DNA of 38,929 bases from Planctomycetota bacterium (GCA_029550525.1 JAKPHF010000040.1:1-38929), one strand, 5' to 3'; positions 6,816 through 14,431 are shown, numbered from the stretch's first letter. Notes: generated by a model from the sequence alone, not told the origin. Translations and numbers: made by a program.

Positions 6816-7256
6816 ATGAAGATCGCGATCCCCCAATGGCAGGGCCGAGTGTCTCCCGTCTTTGACGTGGCTGGGAGTTTGCTGGTTGCCGAGGTGTCTG
6901 AAGGGGTCGAGGTCAGTCGTGAACAGGTCGTGCTTACCGCGAGCGATCCGCAGAGAAGGGCCGAGCAGGTCGTCCAAACTGGAGCCCAGGTGCTCATCTG
7001 TGGCGCCATCTCCTGGCCGCTCGAATCGGCGCTCACGGCAGCAGGTTTGGTGCTCTATCCACAGGTGTGCGGAGCGGTGGAAGACGTCCTGGAGGCTTTC
7101 CGGAAGGGAAAGCTGGACGAGGCAACCTTCATCATGCCAGGTTGCTGCGGGCGAAGGCAACGAATGCGTGGGCGCGGCCGAGGCCGTTGCGGTCGGTTCG
7201 GTCACAGACGCAAGCAGCCCCTGGATGAAGACAACCGCCATAGCCCGGGGACGTGA
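6816..7256 (+). CDS. NifX-type cofactor protein with Arg/Gly-rich C-terminal tail
   Basis: The first about 105 residues are a DNCB domain (MKIAIPQWQGRVSPVFD, GAQVLICGAISW, CGAVEDVLEAFRKGKLDEATF). After a CC pair (MPGCCGRR) comes a 35-residue tail rich in RGRGRGRCGR. The first residues of the domain fix the start at 6816; no clear ribosome site precedes it. The tail resembles the Arg/Gly-rich N-termini of the next two genes, so the three products may contact the same partner or nucleic acid. It is the first gene of the plus operon and probably handles a metal-sulfur cluster together with the MinD-ferredoxin ATPases downstream. Confidence 0.85.
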   Translation: MKIAIPQWQGRVSPVFDVAGSLLVAEVSEGVEVSREQVVLTASDPQRRAEQVVQTGAQVLICGAISWPLESALTAAGLVLYPQVCGAVEDVLEAFRKGKLDEATFIMPGCCGRRQRMRGRGRGRCGRFGHRRKQPLDEDNRHSPGT

Positions 7257-7260
7257 CGAA

Positions 7261-7293
7261 AGCTTTGAGCTGTGAGCTCTGAGCCGTGAGCCA
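7261..7293. repeat. Tandem 7-bp repeat (AGCYNTG), nearly five units
   Basis: AGCTTTG, AGCTGTG, AGCTCTG and AGCCGTG follow each other exactly, then a partial AGCCAG. The array begins 4 nt after the stop of the NifX-type gene, in the 105-nt gap before the DUF5320 gene. No hairpin with a T-tract is seen. Function unknown. Confidence 0.7.
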
Positions 7294-7361
7294 GAAAGAA
7301 ATCAATCGCGACAACCGAGAGCTGCAGTCAACAAAGAGGCGAATGCCTCAGGAGATTCAAC

Positions 7362-7727
7362 ATGCCAGCAGGTGATGGAACAGGACCAGTGGGAACAGGT
7401 CCGATGACGGGCCGAGGTACGGGTTATTGCGCGGATTACACAATGCCCGGATTCATGAATCCGATGCCGGGACGCGGGCGGGGCATGGGGTCGGGCAGAG
7501 GGCGAGGCGGTGGCGGCCGTCATGGTTGGCGACATCAGTTCTATGCGACGGGGCTGCCAGGTTGGGCACGGGGCGAGATGCTTGGCGTCGTTCCGCTTGG
7601 CCCAACTCCCGCGCCAGAAGATGAAATACGAGCTCTGAAGAACCAGGCCGGCCTCCTTGAGCAAACGCTGGAGCAGCTCAGACGGCGGATTGCCGAAATC
7701 GAGTCTCCGCAAGCCAAGGAGAACTGA
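7362..7727 (+). CDS. DUF5320 family Gly/Arg-rich protein
   Basis: The 121-residue protein opens with MPAGDGTGPVGTGPMTGRG and GYCADYTMPGF, the signature of DUF5320 proteins found beside NifX-type and MinD-ferredoxin genes in anaerobes. A Gly/Arg-rich middle follows (GRGRGMGSGRGRGGGG), then a C-terminal helix likely to form a coiled coil (EDEIRALKNQAGLLEQTLEQLRRRIAEIE). An AGGAG site precedes the ATG. The family has no assigned function; its constant gene neighbourhood suggests an accessory part of a cluster-assembly complex. It ends one base before the ferredoxin start. Confidence 0.8.
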   Translation: MPAGDGTGPVGTGPMTGRGTGYCADYTMPGFMNPMPGRGRGMGSGRGRGGGGRHGWRHQFYATGLPGWARGEMLGVVPLGPTPAPEDEIRALKNQAGLLEQTLEQLRRRIAEIESPQAKEN

Positions 7728-7728
7728 C

Positions 7729-8202
7729 ATGGGTCCGCACGGACGTGGTCGAGGCCGCCGCGGCAACGGGGGCGGTCGATGCAGGCGCGGTGGCGAACAC
7801 CGGCTCGGCAGCGACGCAACACGAGAAGGCGTGTTGCCGCCCAGCGGTCCGCCACCCAAATATGCAGGGCTTTCGAATGACGAGCCCACACCGCTGACTG
7901 GCGGAGCCGACGAATTGGCTTCATTGAAACAGGCATTGCAGGCGACTGAGCAGAAGCTGGCAGCAATCCAGGCACGCGTCGCTGCCGGCCCGAAGGTTGC
8001 TGAGCGGCGAGTGGCGGTGGTTGACGGCTCACATTGCACAGCGTGCGGCATCTGTGCTTCGTCGTGCCCTAATGATGCGATTCGGTTGGATCGGGTGGCC
8101 CAGGTGGACGCTTCGCTGTGCTCGGGCTGCGGCGCGTGTGCGTACCAGTGTCCATCGAATGCGATTCGGATGGACAATGTCATCCCCCATCCGGCCGTCT
8201 AG
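7729..8202 (+). CDS. Dicluster [4Fe-4S] ferredoxin with Gly/Arg-rich N-terminus and coiled coil
   Basis: A 157-residue protein. Residues 1-25 are Gly/Arg-rich like the two upstream proteins. Residues about 62-85 form a helix (ELASLKQALQATEQKLAAIQARV). The C-terminus carries two ferredoxin motifs: CTACGICASSCP and CSGCGACAYQCP, each able to hold a [4Fe-4S] cluster. So it looks like a DUF5320-type N-terminal part joined to a ferredoxin. The start has AAGGAG 8 nt upstream. It likely delivers electrons to, or takes clusters from, the MinD-type ATPases in the same operon. Confidence 0.9.
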   Translation: MGPHGRGRGRRGNGGGRCRRGGEHRLGSDATREGVLPPSGPPPKYAGLSNDEPTPLTGGADELASLKQALQATEQKLAAIQARVAAGPKVAERRVAVVDGSHCTACGICASSCPNDAIRLDRVAQVDASLCSGCGACAYQCPSNAIRMDNVIPHPAV

Positions 8203-8259
8203 GAAGCGGCCAGCGGCGCCTGATCATGACCAGCTTTGAGTTGTTTATTGGGAGAAGCT

Positions 8260-9156
8260 GTGCGGACTTACCTGGATTGCGTGCCCTGCTTCGTTCAGCA
8301 GGCGATTGACTCGGCCCGTCGAGTGACCGACTCGCCGATGATGCACGAACAACTCGTGCGGGAGACGCTCGCCGCCGCCGCTGAGATGCCGTTCGATCAA
8401 CCCCCACCTGTGATGGGGCAGTTGATCCACCGTCGCATTCGCGAGCTGACCGGAATCCGTGATCCTTATCATGCCGCTAAGCAACAGGCCAACGCATTCG
8501 CATTGAGGCTGTATCCGGATCTGAAACGACGCATCGAGCGAGCGGAGGACTCCTTCGCATTGGCGGTAACACTGGCGATGGCCGGCAACATCATCGACCT
8601 GGGAGTCAAATCCCATTTGGCCGAAGAAGAGGTGCATTCGGCTATCGTGGAAGCCCTGGAGGCCACGCTGGATCGCTCTGCGATCGACGACTTGCGACAG
8701 GCCATCGCGTCGGCTCACACAATTTTGTATCTCGCTGACAATGCCGGCGAGATCGTCTTTGATCGCCTGCTCATTGAGCAGATGACCCTGAACAAGGTGA
8801 CCGTTGCCGTCAAGGGCTCGCCCATCATCAACGATGCCACGCGTGAAGATGCCGAAGCGGTCGGCCTGACGAAGCTGGTCAACGTGATTGACAACGGCGC
8901 CGATATTCCCGGGACCGTGCTCGAAGCCTGCAGCGATTCCTTCCAGCGCCTATTCGAAGCCGCCGACCTGATTATCGCCAAAGGCCAGGGCAACTACGAA
9001 ACGTTGAACGAATGCGGCCGCAGGAATCTGTTCTTTCTGCTGAAGGTAAAGTGCCCTGTTATCGCCCGTGACATCAGTACCAACGGAGATGCTGCGATTG
9101 ACCAGAAGGGTGTATGTCGCCTGGGCCAGATGGTGATTCGAAGAGGTGCCAGATGA
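8260..9156 (+). CDS. DUF89 (damage-control phosphatase-like / ARMT1-like) protein
   Basis: A 298-residue DUF89 protein. The N-terminus (RTYLDCVPCFVQQAID) has the CxxC typical of the short prokaryotic group. The metal-binding core is visible as YLADNAGEIVFDRLL, KGSPIINDATREDA and the C-terminal AKGQGNYETL block. DUF89 enzymes are metal-dependent phosphatases, several acting on damaged phosphometabolites; the physiological substrate here is unknown. I chose the GTG at 8260 (GGGAG upstream and the conserved opening); a TTG at 8236 is less likely. Its stop overlaps the next ATG (ATGA). Confidence 0.85.
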   Translation: MRTYLDCVPCFVQQAIDSARRVTDSPMMHEQLVRETLAAAAEMPFDQPPPVMGQLIHRRIRELTGIRDPYHAAKQQANAFALRLYPDLKRRIERAEDSFALAVTLAMAGNIIDLGVKSHLAEEEVHSAIVEALEATLDRSAIDDLRQAIASAHTILYLADNAGEIVFDRLLIEQMTLNKVTVAVKGSPIINDATREDAEAVGLTKLVNVIDNGADIPGTVLEACSDSFQRLFEAADLIIAKGQGNYETLNECGRRNLFFLLKVKCPVIARDISTNGDAAIDQKGVCRLGQMVIRRGAR

Positions 9157-9854
9157 GCGAACTTACACGAGAGGTATCGCAGTTACAGGATGCCCCGGAC
9201 GCGCGTGGCGTACACGAGAGCATCAGCAGACTGGTGATGCGGCAGTTGCGAGCTCATGCTCCGTTCACATTGCTGGGAACAGCCAGCGGCGTCGTGCTCA
9301 TGGTCGTCATCCTTGTGACGGGTGCCCCCAGCACGCTATCACACAAGCTGTTTTGGACGCTGCACCCGATGCACGTTCTTCTCAGTGCGCTGGTCACGAC
9401 GGCGATGTATGAGCTTCATGGTCGGCACACGACGGTACGGATGCTGCTGATCGGGTATATCGGTTCCGTTGGTATCGCTACGTTGAGCGACTCGGTGATG
9501 CCCTACGCAGGCGAGTGGCTGCTTGACCTGCCCAACCGCGGAATTCACATCGGGTTCATCGAGAAGTGGTGGCTCGTCAATCCGTTGGCGATAGCAGGGA
9601 TTCTGCTGGGGGGACACTGGTCCCACACGAAAGTCCCTCACGCCGGGCACGTGCTGCTGAGCACGTGGGCGTCACTCTTTCACATGACCATGGCATTCGA
9701 CGATTCTATCGGTGCCGGGACCGTGGTCCTGTGCGGCCTTCTTCTGTTCCTGGCGGTCTGGGTTCCGTGTTGCACGAGCGACATTGTCTTCCCTCTTCTG
9801 TTCGCCGATACGCATCGAATGGCTCACAAACCCGAGCGAGGCCGCCTACCATGA
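9153..9854 (+). CDS. Polytopic membrane protein with His-rich helices, function unknown
   Basis: A 233-residue protein with a 37-residue soluble N-terminus and about six hydrophobic segments (near residues 38-58, 68-87, 96-114, 134-150, 163-180 and 186-213). Several His residues lie in or beside the helices: HPMHVLL, ELHGRHT, GHWSHTKVPHAGH and LFHMTMAF; a CC pair (WVPCCTSD) is near the last. This could indicate metal or haem binding, or metal transport for the cofactor assembled by the operon; I do not recognise the family. It is translationally coupled at both ends (ATGA overlaps). Confidence 0.75.
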   Translation: MSELTREVSQLQDAPDARGVHESISRLVMRQLRAHAPFTLLGTASGVVLMVVILVTGAPSTLSHKLFWTLHPMHVLLSALVTTAMYELHGRHTTVRMLLIGYIGSVGIATLSDSVMPYAGEWLLDLPNRGIHIGFIEKWWLVNPLAIAGILLGGHWSHTKVPHAGHVLLSTWASLFHMTMAFDDSIGAGTVVLCGLLLFLAVWVPCCTSDIVFPLLFADTHRMAHKPERGRLP

Positions 9855-10735
9855 GAATTGCAGTTGCCAGCGGCAAGGGCGGGACAGGGAAGACAACGGT
9901 AGCCACCAACCTGGCCCATGTGGCCTCGCTCGATGACCGTACGGTTGCATACGTCGATTGCGACGTTGAAGAGCCGAATGGTCATCTGTTCCTGAAACCG
10001 GAATGGCTGGTCTCCCGCCCGGTCACGCGTCTTATACCCAAGGTGGACGAGGCCAAGTGCACCCACTGCGGGCTCTGCAGTCAGATCTGCCAGTACAGCG
10101 CGATCGTCCCGCTTGGGGTCACAGTTCTGGTCTATGCCGAAATGTGTCATGCGTGCGGCGGATGCGCGCTGGTCTGCCCGGCCGGGGCGATCACGGAGAC
10201 AACTCGGCAGATCGGCGTCCTCGATATGGGCTGGTCTGGCAACGTGCAATTCAATCGGGGGCTGCTGAACATCGGCGAGGCGATGAGTCCTCCTCTGATA
10301 CGCCAGACGAAGAGCGCACCGCCCAAAGTCGACCTGACCATCATTGATGCCCCTCCAGGCACCTCATGTCCTGCGATCGAGTCTATCCGCGGCAGTGATT
10401 TCGTCCTGATGGTGACCGAGCCCACCCCGTTCGGGCTTAACGATCTCAGAATCGCGGTTGACATGGTTCGCGCACTGCGTCTGCGCATGGGCGTGGTGAT
10501 CAACCGAGCCGGCAGCGGCGATGGCCAGACGGCGGACTATTGCCGAGCCAACCGGCTGGAGATCCTGGCCGAGATTCCCGACGACCGACGAATCGCCGAG
10601 GCCTACTCGCGGGGCGAACTCATCTGTACTGCATTGCCGGAGTATCAGACCGCATTCGAAGCACTTCTGACTCGGATACTTCGGAGTGAGTCGCGGAATC
10701 CGAACGCCACTTCGACGGGAGGATATCGCCGGTGA
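9851..10735 (+). CDS. MinD-family P-loop ATPase with inserted 2x[4Fe-4S] ferredoxin domain (first copy)
   Basis: The 294-residue protein has a deviant Walker A (GKGGTGKTT, residues 8-16) and VDCDVEEPN. A dicluster ferredoxin insert follows, with Cys 70, 73, 76, 80 and 99, 102, 105, 109. The ATPase fold then resumes with IDAPPGTSCP and TEPTPFGLNDL. This architecture matches the paired ATPases of the ORP operons in Desulfovibrio. ATP use probably drives transfer or reduction of a metal-sulfur centre on the NifX-type subunits; the direct substrate is inferred. Both ends overlap the neighbouring genes by 4 nt. Confidence 0.92.
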   Translation: MRIAVASGKGGTGKTTVATNLAHVASLDDRTVAYVDCDVEEPNGHLFLKPEWLVSRPVTRLIPKVDEAKCTHCGLCSQICQYSAIVPLGVTVLVYAEMCHACGGCALVCPAGAITETTRQIGVLDMGWSGNVQFNRGLLNIGEAMSPPLIRQTKSAPPKVDLTIIDAPPGTSCPAIESIRGSDFVLMVTEPTPFGLNDLRIAVDMVRALRLRMGVVINRAGSGDGQTADYCRANRLEILAEIPDDRRIAEAYSRGELICTALPEYQTAFEALLTRILRSESRNPNATSTGGYRR

Positions 10736-11694
10736 AGGAACTCGTCATCATCAGTGGCAAAGGCGGCACTGGAAAGACGTCCATCTGCGCATCATTGGCG
10801 GTGCTATCCGGGGGGTGCGTGGTCGCGGACTGCGATGTGGATGCCGCCGATCTGCACCTGGTTCTGTCGCCAAAAGTCCAGCGGCGGGAGCCATTTACTG
10901 CCGGCAAGCGGGCTCGCATCAAGGCCGGGCACTGCACCGCTTGTGGAAAATGCGAGGAACTCTGCAGGTTCGAGGCAATTCGGTTTGATGGCCCTGGCAA
11001 CGGCAAAGTCGCCAAGACATTTCGAGTGGACGCCTTGGCCTGTGAAGGCTGCGGAGTGTGCACATGGTTCTGCGCCGAGGAGGCAATCGAGTTCGTGCCC
11101 ACGGTCGGCGGTGAGTGGTTCATCTCTGAAACGCGGTGCGGGCCGATGGTTCACGCCAAGCTCGGCATCGCCGAGAGCAACTCGGGCAAGCTGGTCAGCA
11201 TTGTCCGGCAGAATGCACGCCGTCTGGCCGAGGAACGCGGGCACGACCTGGTCATCATTGATGGCTCGCCGGGGGTTGGATGCCCAGTGATTGCCTCGAT
11301 CACCGGGGCAAGCCTGGTGCTTGCGGTCACGGAGCCCACGCCGAGCGGGCTGCACGACCTGACCCGGGTGGTGCAATTGACCCGTCATTTCGGCGCCCCA
11401 GTGATCGTCTGCGTAAACAAATGGGATCTCAATCCGCAGATGTCGGACGCGATTGACGCATTCTGCCGTGAGCAGTCGATTCCGGTGGCTGGCCGAATAA
11501 GGTACGACCGCGCCTTCACACGTGCCCAGATTCAGAGCCGGACCGTCGTGGAAGCATCGAACGACGGCGTCGCCGAGGACATCCGCAGTCTATGGAACGT
11601 CGTTCACACCAAGCTCGGGGCGCCGAGCCGGAAAGAACACTCGGGCCATGGAACACCAGGCATCGCACATGGTGTCGTGGAGGCGCCGGAATGA
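10732..11694 (+). CDS. MinD-family P-loop ATPase with inserted 2x[4Fe-4S] ferredoxin domain (second copy)
   Basis: A 320-residue paralogue of the preceding gene: Walker A SGKGGTGKTS (residues 8-17), VADCDVDAADLH, ferredoxin Cys at 68, 71, 74, 78 and 104, 107, 110, 114, IDGSPGVGCP and TEPTPSGLHDL. It starts with GTG overlapping the upstream stop (GTGA) and has GGGAGG upstream. The two copies are divergent, so they probably form a heterodimer as proposed for the Desulfovibrio pair. The C-terminal about 25 residues are an unconserved tail. Confidence 0.92.
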   Translation: MKELVIISGKGGTGKTSICASLAVLSGGCVVADCDVDAADLHLVLSPKVQRREPFTAGKRARIKAGHCTACGKCEELCRFEAIRFDGPGNGKVAKTFRVDALACEGCGVCTWFCAEEAIEFVPTVGGEWFISETRCGPMVHAKLGIAESNSGKLVSIVRQNARRLAEERGHDLVIIDGSPGVGCPVIASITGASLVLAVTEPTPSGLHDLTRVVQLTRHFGAPVIVCVNKWDLNPQMSDAIDAFCREQSIPVAGRIRYDRAFTRAQIQSRTVVEASNDGVAEDIRSLWNVVHTKLGAPSRKEHSGHGTPGIAHGVVEAPE

Positions 11695-12065
11695 TGGGGT
11701 CCTACGTTGAGAGTGTTCGATCCGCCATTGGCTCGCAGTGCATCCTCCTGCCCGGTGTGCGGGCGATCATCCTGAATGACCGCCAGGAGGTTCTTCTTCA
11801 GCGCAGAACCGATGTGAACTGCTGGGGCCTCCCCTCCGGCTCAGTAGAACTGAGCGAGACGGCCTTTGAAGCCTTGAAACGTGAGGTCCGCGAGGAAACC
11901 GGCATCGAGGTACGTCGAGCCGAGCCGATGGCCCTGTATTCCGGCCCGAGTCAGCGGTTCAGATATCCCAACGGCGACGAGATTCAGGGCTTCTCCTTGG
12001 CTTTTATCGTCCATGACTGGACCGGTACACCCAAGGCTGACGGGGTCGAGTTGATCCTGGATTGA
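11691..12065 (+). CDS. NUDIX hydrolase, C-terminally truncated
   Basis: The 124-residue frame carries a complete Nudix box (GLPSGSVELSE through REVREETGIE, GX5EX7REUXEEXGU-like, with Ser for the second Gly) after VRAIILNDRQEVLLQRR. Related proteins run to about 150 residues and end with a conserved segment around RWF/FF...LP after the DG-E-L block. Here homology ends at DGVEL and a stop follows three codons later, just where phage genes begin. Start overlaps the ATPase stop (ATGA). It is the last host gene. Truncation by prophage integration or by a deletion at the junction is inferred. Confidence 0.75.
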   Translation: MMGSYVESVRSAIGSQCILLPGVRAIILNDRQEVLLQRRTDVNCWGLPSGSVELSETAFEALKREVREETGIEVRRAEPMALYSGPSQRFRYPNGDEIQGFSLAFIVHDWTGTPKADGVELILD

Positions 12066-12098
12066 TTGCCTCTTGACCATCAGTATAGTCACCATCGC
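12066..12098. other. Host-phage junction region
   Basis: This 33-bp gap lies between the truncated NUDIX gene (plus) and the leftmost phage gene (minus). Host-type genes are all to the left, phage genes all to the right. No tRNA, long dyad or terminator is seen. An attachment-site half or deletion point should be here or inside the last NUDIX codons. Confidence 0.45.
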
Positions 12099-12599
12099 TT
12101 ACCCCGGCCGGATGCTGTTAAGCCACAGTTCTGGGAACTTCGGCAGTTCCTTCTGCATCGCCGGTCCCATGTACGGACGCGGCTTGTAGACCAGTCGCGT
12201 GCCGGCTTTGACCAGCTGGCGCTTGCCGCGCGTGAAGCGCCCGCGACGATCGCGGCCCGTGTCGCCGACGCGCACGAGCATGGTTCGCCTGGCGACGGTG
12301 GTCCCGCCGAACTCCAACGTGTGCGGCGCGTCGCTCGGCTTGTTCAGCTTCACGGGTCCGACCACGACCGAGTCCGTTCGCTGGTCGTAGCCGAACAGGA
12401 TCAGCCGCCGGAGCAGCCCCACGTGCGAATACGGTGGACTGCCCGGCGGTGATGCTCCCTTGCGTTTGCGGATGCTCGTTCGCGCCGTCTGGCGAATGAA
12501 CGCACCGGCGCGGGACAACACACGACGCCTGGCCTTGTCGGTCGCGCGCTGTACCTTCGGCTGATCGAAGAACAGCTTCTTGATCCGCAGGTCGATCAC
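12099..12599 (-). CDS. HK97 gp10-like phage neck/tail-completion protein
   Basis: A 166-residue basic protein with features of HK97 gp10-family proteins: an N-terminal helix, RQTARTSIRKRKGASPPGSPPYSHVGLLRRLILFGYD, then VVVGPVKLN and HTLEFGGTT, and a late RPYMGPAM motif. Such proteins lie at the head-tail interface. Its start overlaps the end of the small membrane protein gene by 4 nt. It is the last phage gene before host DNA; a tape-measure gene would be expected next in this direction and is absent. Confidence 0.75.
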   Translation of the reverse strand: MIDLRIKKLFFDQPKVQRATDKARRRVLSRAGAFIRQTARTSIRKRKGASPPGSPPYSHVGLLRRLILFGYDQRTDSVVVGPVKLNKPSDAPHTLEFGGTTVARRTMLVRVGDTGRDRRGRFTRGKRQLVKAGTRLVYKPRPYMGPAMQKELPKFPELWLNSIRPG

Positions 12600-12802
12600 G
12601 ACTGCTTGCCGTTATCCTCGTGGGCGATGCCCAGAATGAGGGCCACGCCTGAGGCGATGATCGCGGTGACCACGCTTTCGCTAACTTCGACCCCGGCATG
12701 CACGGACCACGCGGCTACGATCGTCGCGATCGCCACCTGCACTTTGCGGCTGCGCAGCGGCCAGAGCCACCAGCGCCAACCCGATACGGTCTGCTCACTC
12801 AT
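12596..12802 (-). CDS. Small membrane protein, holin-like
   Basis: A 68-residue protein with a basic, Trp-rich N-terminus (WRWWLWPLRSRK) and two hydrophobic segments (about residues 25-37 and 45-62), ending in a charged tail (HEDNGKQS). Size and topology suit a phage holin, but no lysin is next to it. The ATG at 12802 shares its A with the upstream stop (TGATG), so it is probably translated by reinitiation. Confidence 0.55.
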   Translation of the reverse strand: MSEQTVSGWRWWLWPLRSRKVQVAIATIVAAWSVHAGVEVSESVVTAIIASGVALILGIAHEDNGKQS

Positions 12803-12999
12803 CACTTACCCTTTCTCGGTGTCGCCTCGATCGCCGACTTGACGCTTGTGTGCGTCAACGGTTTATCCAGGATGACGAAGTTAGCCCGGTCCAGATTGAC
12901 GACGCCGGCACCCTTGCCGCGGAGCAGCTCGAGCAGCCGGGCGATCTGCTCGAGCGTTCCGACGATCGTCGCGCCGTCGGCATTAATCACGCGGGCCAC
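12802..12999 (-). CDS. Small conserved phage protein, unknown
   Basis: A 65-residue protein starting at GTG. It has an IARLLELLRG helix followed by VVNLDRANFVILDKPL and a basic tail (SVKSAIEATPRKGK). No cysteines, signal or membrane segment. I do not recognise the family. It is coupled to the holin-like gene downstream and lies 2 nt after the lipoprotein gene. Confidence 0.55.
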   Translation of the reverse strand: MARVINADGATIVGTLEQIARLLELLRGKGAGVVNLDRANFVILDKPLTHTSVKSAIEATPRKGK

Positions 13000-13002
13000 G
13001 GC

Positions 13003-13701
13003 TTACTCCTGCCCACCGTCAGGCGCCGCCGGCTGCGTGGTCGGGTTGAAGACAATGCCCAGCAACTCGGCGATCTGTGCCCACGCCTGCGTGTCGCCCT
13101 GCATCGCGCGAAGCAGCGCCGTGCGGAGTTCCGCCTGTTGCTCGTTACTGAGCGAGACGGTTCCACTGCCGGTCGCACCTGCGGCCGAACCACTGGCCAC
13201 ACCGCCCGGCAAAGCCACAGCCGGCGCAACTTGCACCGATCCTTCCGGCTTCTGCTCGGGAGACTGCGTGACCGTGGCACCCGGCTGCGCGCTCATCGGA
13301 CCGACCGCGCCAGTGCTCTGCGGCCCGGTGCTGGAGCCGCCGGTGTGGATGTTGAACGTCAGACCAGCGATGACGTAGCCGGCCTTCGGATCGCGAACCT
13401 CGTTGCCGGCTTCATTGCTGGTAGCCGACGTAACCGATGGCAACTCGCTCGATTGCTCGTCGAGCTTCAGAACCAGATGTGAATCATCGGTAGGAACGCC
13501 ATTCTCGCCCGGCGCGTTGATCACCCAGACCTTCACGTCGCTCTTGGAGCCCTGGGCAGCCTGATCGCTGATGGGCGTCTGGAACTGCTGGCTCGGCTGA
13601 TCCACCGGCGCAGCCGTGTTCTGCGCGCAACCGAGCAGACAACCGGCGACCAGCACGACACACACCAATGAAACAGCGAACACAGACCCTCTTCGAATCA
13701 T
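13003..13701 (-). CDS. Phage-encoded lipoprotein
   Basis: A 232-residue protein with a clear lipoprotein signal: RR near the start, a hydrophobic core and lipobox VAGC (Cys21) or LLGC (Cys25). The mature part is low complexity (Gly/Ser/Ala/Pro/Gln-rich), with a C-terminal helix (SNEQQAELRTALLRAMQGDTQAWAQIAELLGI). Such genes inside a tail module may act in superinfection exclusion or be lysogenic conversion genes; neither is shown. It overlaps the tail-chaperone-like gene by 4 nt. Confidence 0.72.
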   Translation of the reverse strand: MIRRGSVFAVSLVCVVLVAGCLLGCAQNTAAPVDQPSQQFQTPISDQAAQGSKSDVKVWVINAPGENGVPTDDSHLVLKLDEQSSELPSVTSATSNEAGNEVRDPKAGYVIAGLTFNIHTGGSSTGPQSTGAVGPMSAQPGATVTQSPEQKPEGSVQVAPAVALPGGVASGSAAGATGSGTVSLSNEQQAELRTALLRAMQGDTQAWAQIAELLGIVFNPTTQPAAPDGGQE

Positions 13702-13946
13702 GACGGACCTCCTTGTCGTAATGCCTCTGGCAACTTGCCGTTGATGAATACGTCCTTGAGAACACCCACGCCCACCTTGGGCGGTGTTGCATGTTTGCCG
13801 AATGGATCGAAATCACTCGGTCGATAGGCTCGTGTCTTTTTCGGATCGCGATGGCAGTTGGCCAGCAGTGCCATGAGTGAACTGGTCCGCGACCAGGCGT
13901 CTTTCATGCGGGCCTCCGCCATCGTGAGCAGCTCGCGAAGCGTCAA
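13698..13946 (-). CDS. Tail assembly chaperone-like small protein
   Basis: An 82-residue protein starting at TTG overlapping the upstream stop (TTGA). It begins MTLRELLTMAEARMKDAWSR with the segment PSDFDPFGK later. This type follows the tail-tube and first chaperone gene in several phages and corresponds in position to the lambda GT product. No slippery heptamer is seen at the overlap, so separate translation by reinitiation is likely. Confidence 0.6.
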   Translation of the reverse strand: MTLRELLTMAEARMKDAWSRTSSLMALLANCHRDPKKTRAYRPSDFDPFGKHATPPKVGVGVLKDVFINGKLPEALRQGGPS

Positions 13947-14428
13947 GCCGTCGGGCTCAATGCCGGTGATGCCCGCGCATCGCCAGATGAGTTCGCGGCA
14001 CTCGCCAGCGCTTGCTCGACCACCCTGTCGAGCTCCCCGCTGTCGATCCGAGCCTCGATCACATCCCTCGCTCGGTCCATCGCCTTGAACGTCGTCGCGA
14101 GCACGCGCTGGAGGTTTGCCCGATCCCTCGGGCTCGGGGAAAAACCCACGAGTTCCTCCAACAGCGCCTTGGTCGCGTGTTCAATCGCATCGCCCGCCAT
14201 CGCCCGGCCGAACTCCTCGTCCGTGATGTGGCGCTCGTCGGCCTCCGGTTTGCACACCGCGTAGACCACGTCGCACAACAGCACTGGATCGCGGATCAGC
14301 CGTTCGATCAGCTTGCCTTCGACGACTTCGAGCAGGTCGACGTCGAGCAACCCGCGCACGCGCTTGATGGCGCCGACGTTGATCGCGATGGTCCAGGTGC
14401 GGCCAGCGTTATCGGTGAACGTTTTCAT
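13943..14428 (-). CDS. Putative tail assembly chaperone
   Basis: A 161-residue protein starting MKTFTDNAGRTWTIAINVGAI, a beta-rich opening seen in phage tail-chaperone-like proteins, followed by helices (LLEVVEGKLIERLIRDP, ITDEEFGRAMAGDAIEHATKALLEELVGF). It lies directly after the tail tube gene, the standard place for the chaperone. Function is assigned mainly by position. Confidence 0.6.
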   Translation of the reverse strand: MKTFTDNAGRTWTIAINVGAIKRVRGLLDVDLLEVVEGKLIERLIRDPVLLCDVVYAVCKPEADERHITDEEFGRAMAGDAIEHATKALLEELVGFSPSPRDRANLQRVLATTFKAMDRARDVIEARIDSGELDRVVEQALASAANSSGDARASPALSPTA

Positions 14429-14431
14429 GCG

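Noticed and set aside
3471..7256. A nitrogenase accessory (nif) locus
   Set aside because: NifX-type domains are present but no nifHDKENB genes; the MinD-ferredoxin pair and activator fit the ORP-type locus instead.
13943..13946. Programmed -1 frameshift between the two tail chaperone genes, as in lambda G/GT
   Set aside because: The overlap is only 4 nt, no X-XXY-YYZ heptamer is present and the second gene has its own start.
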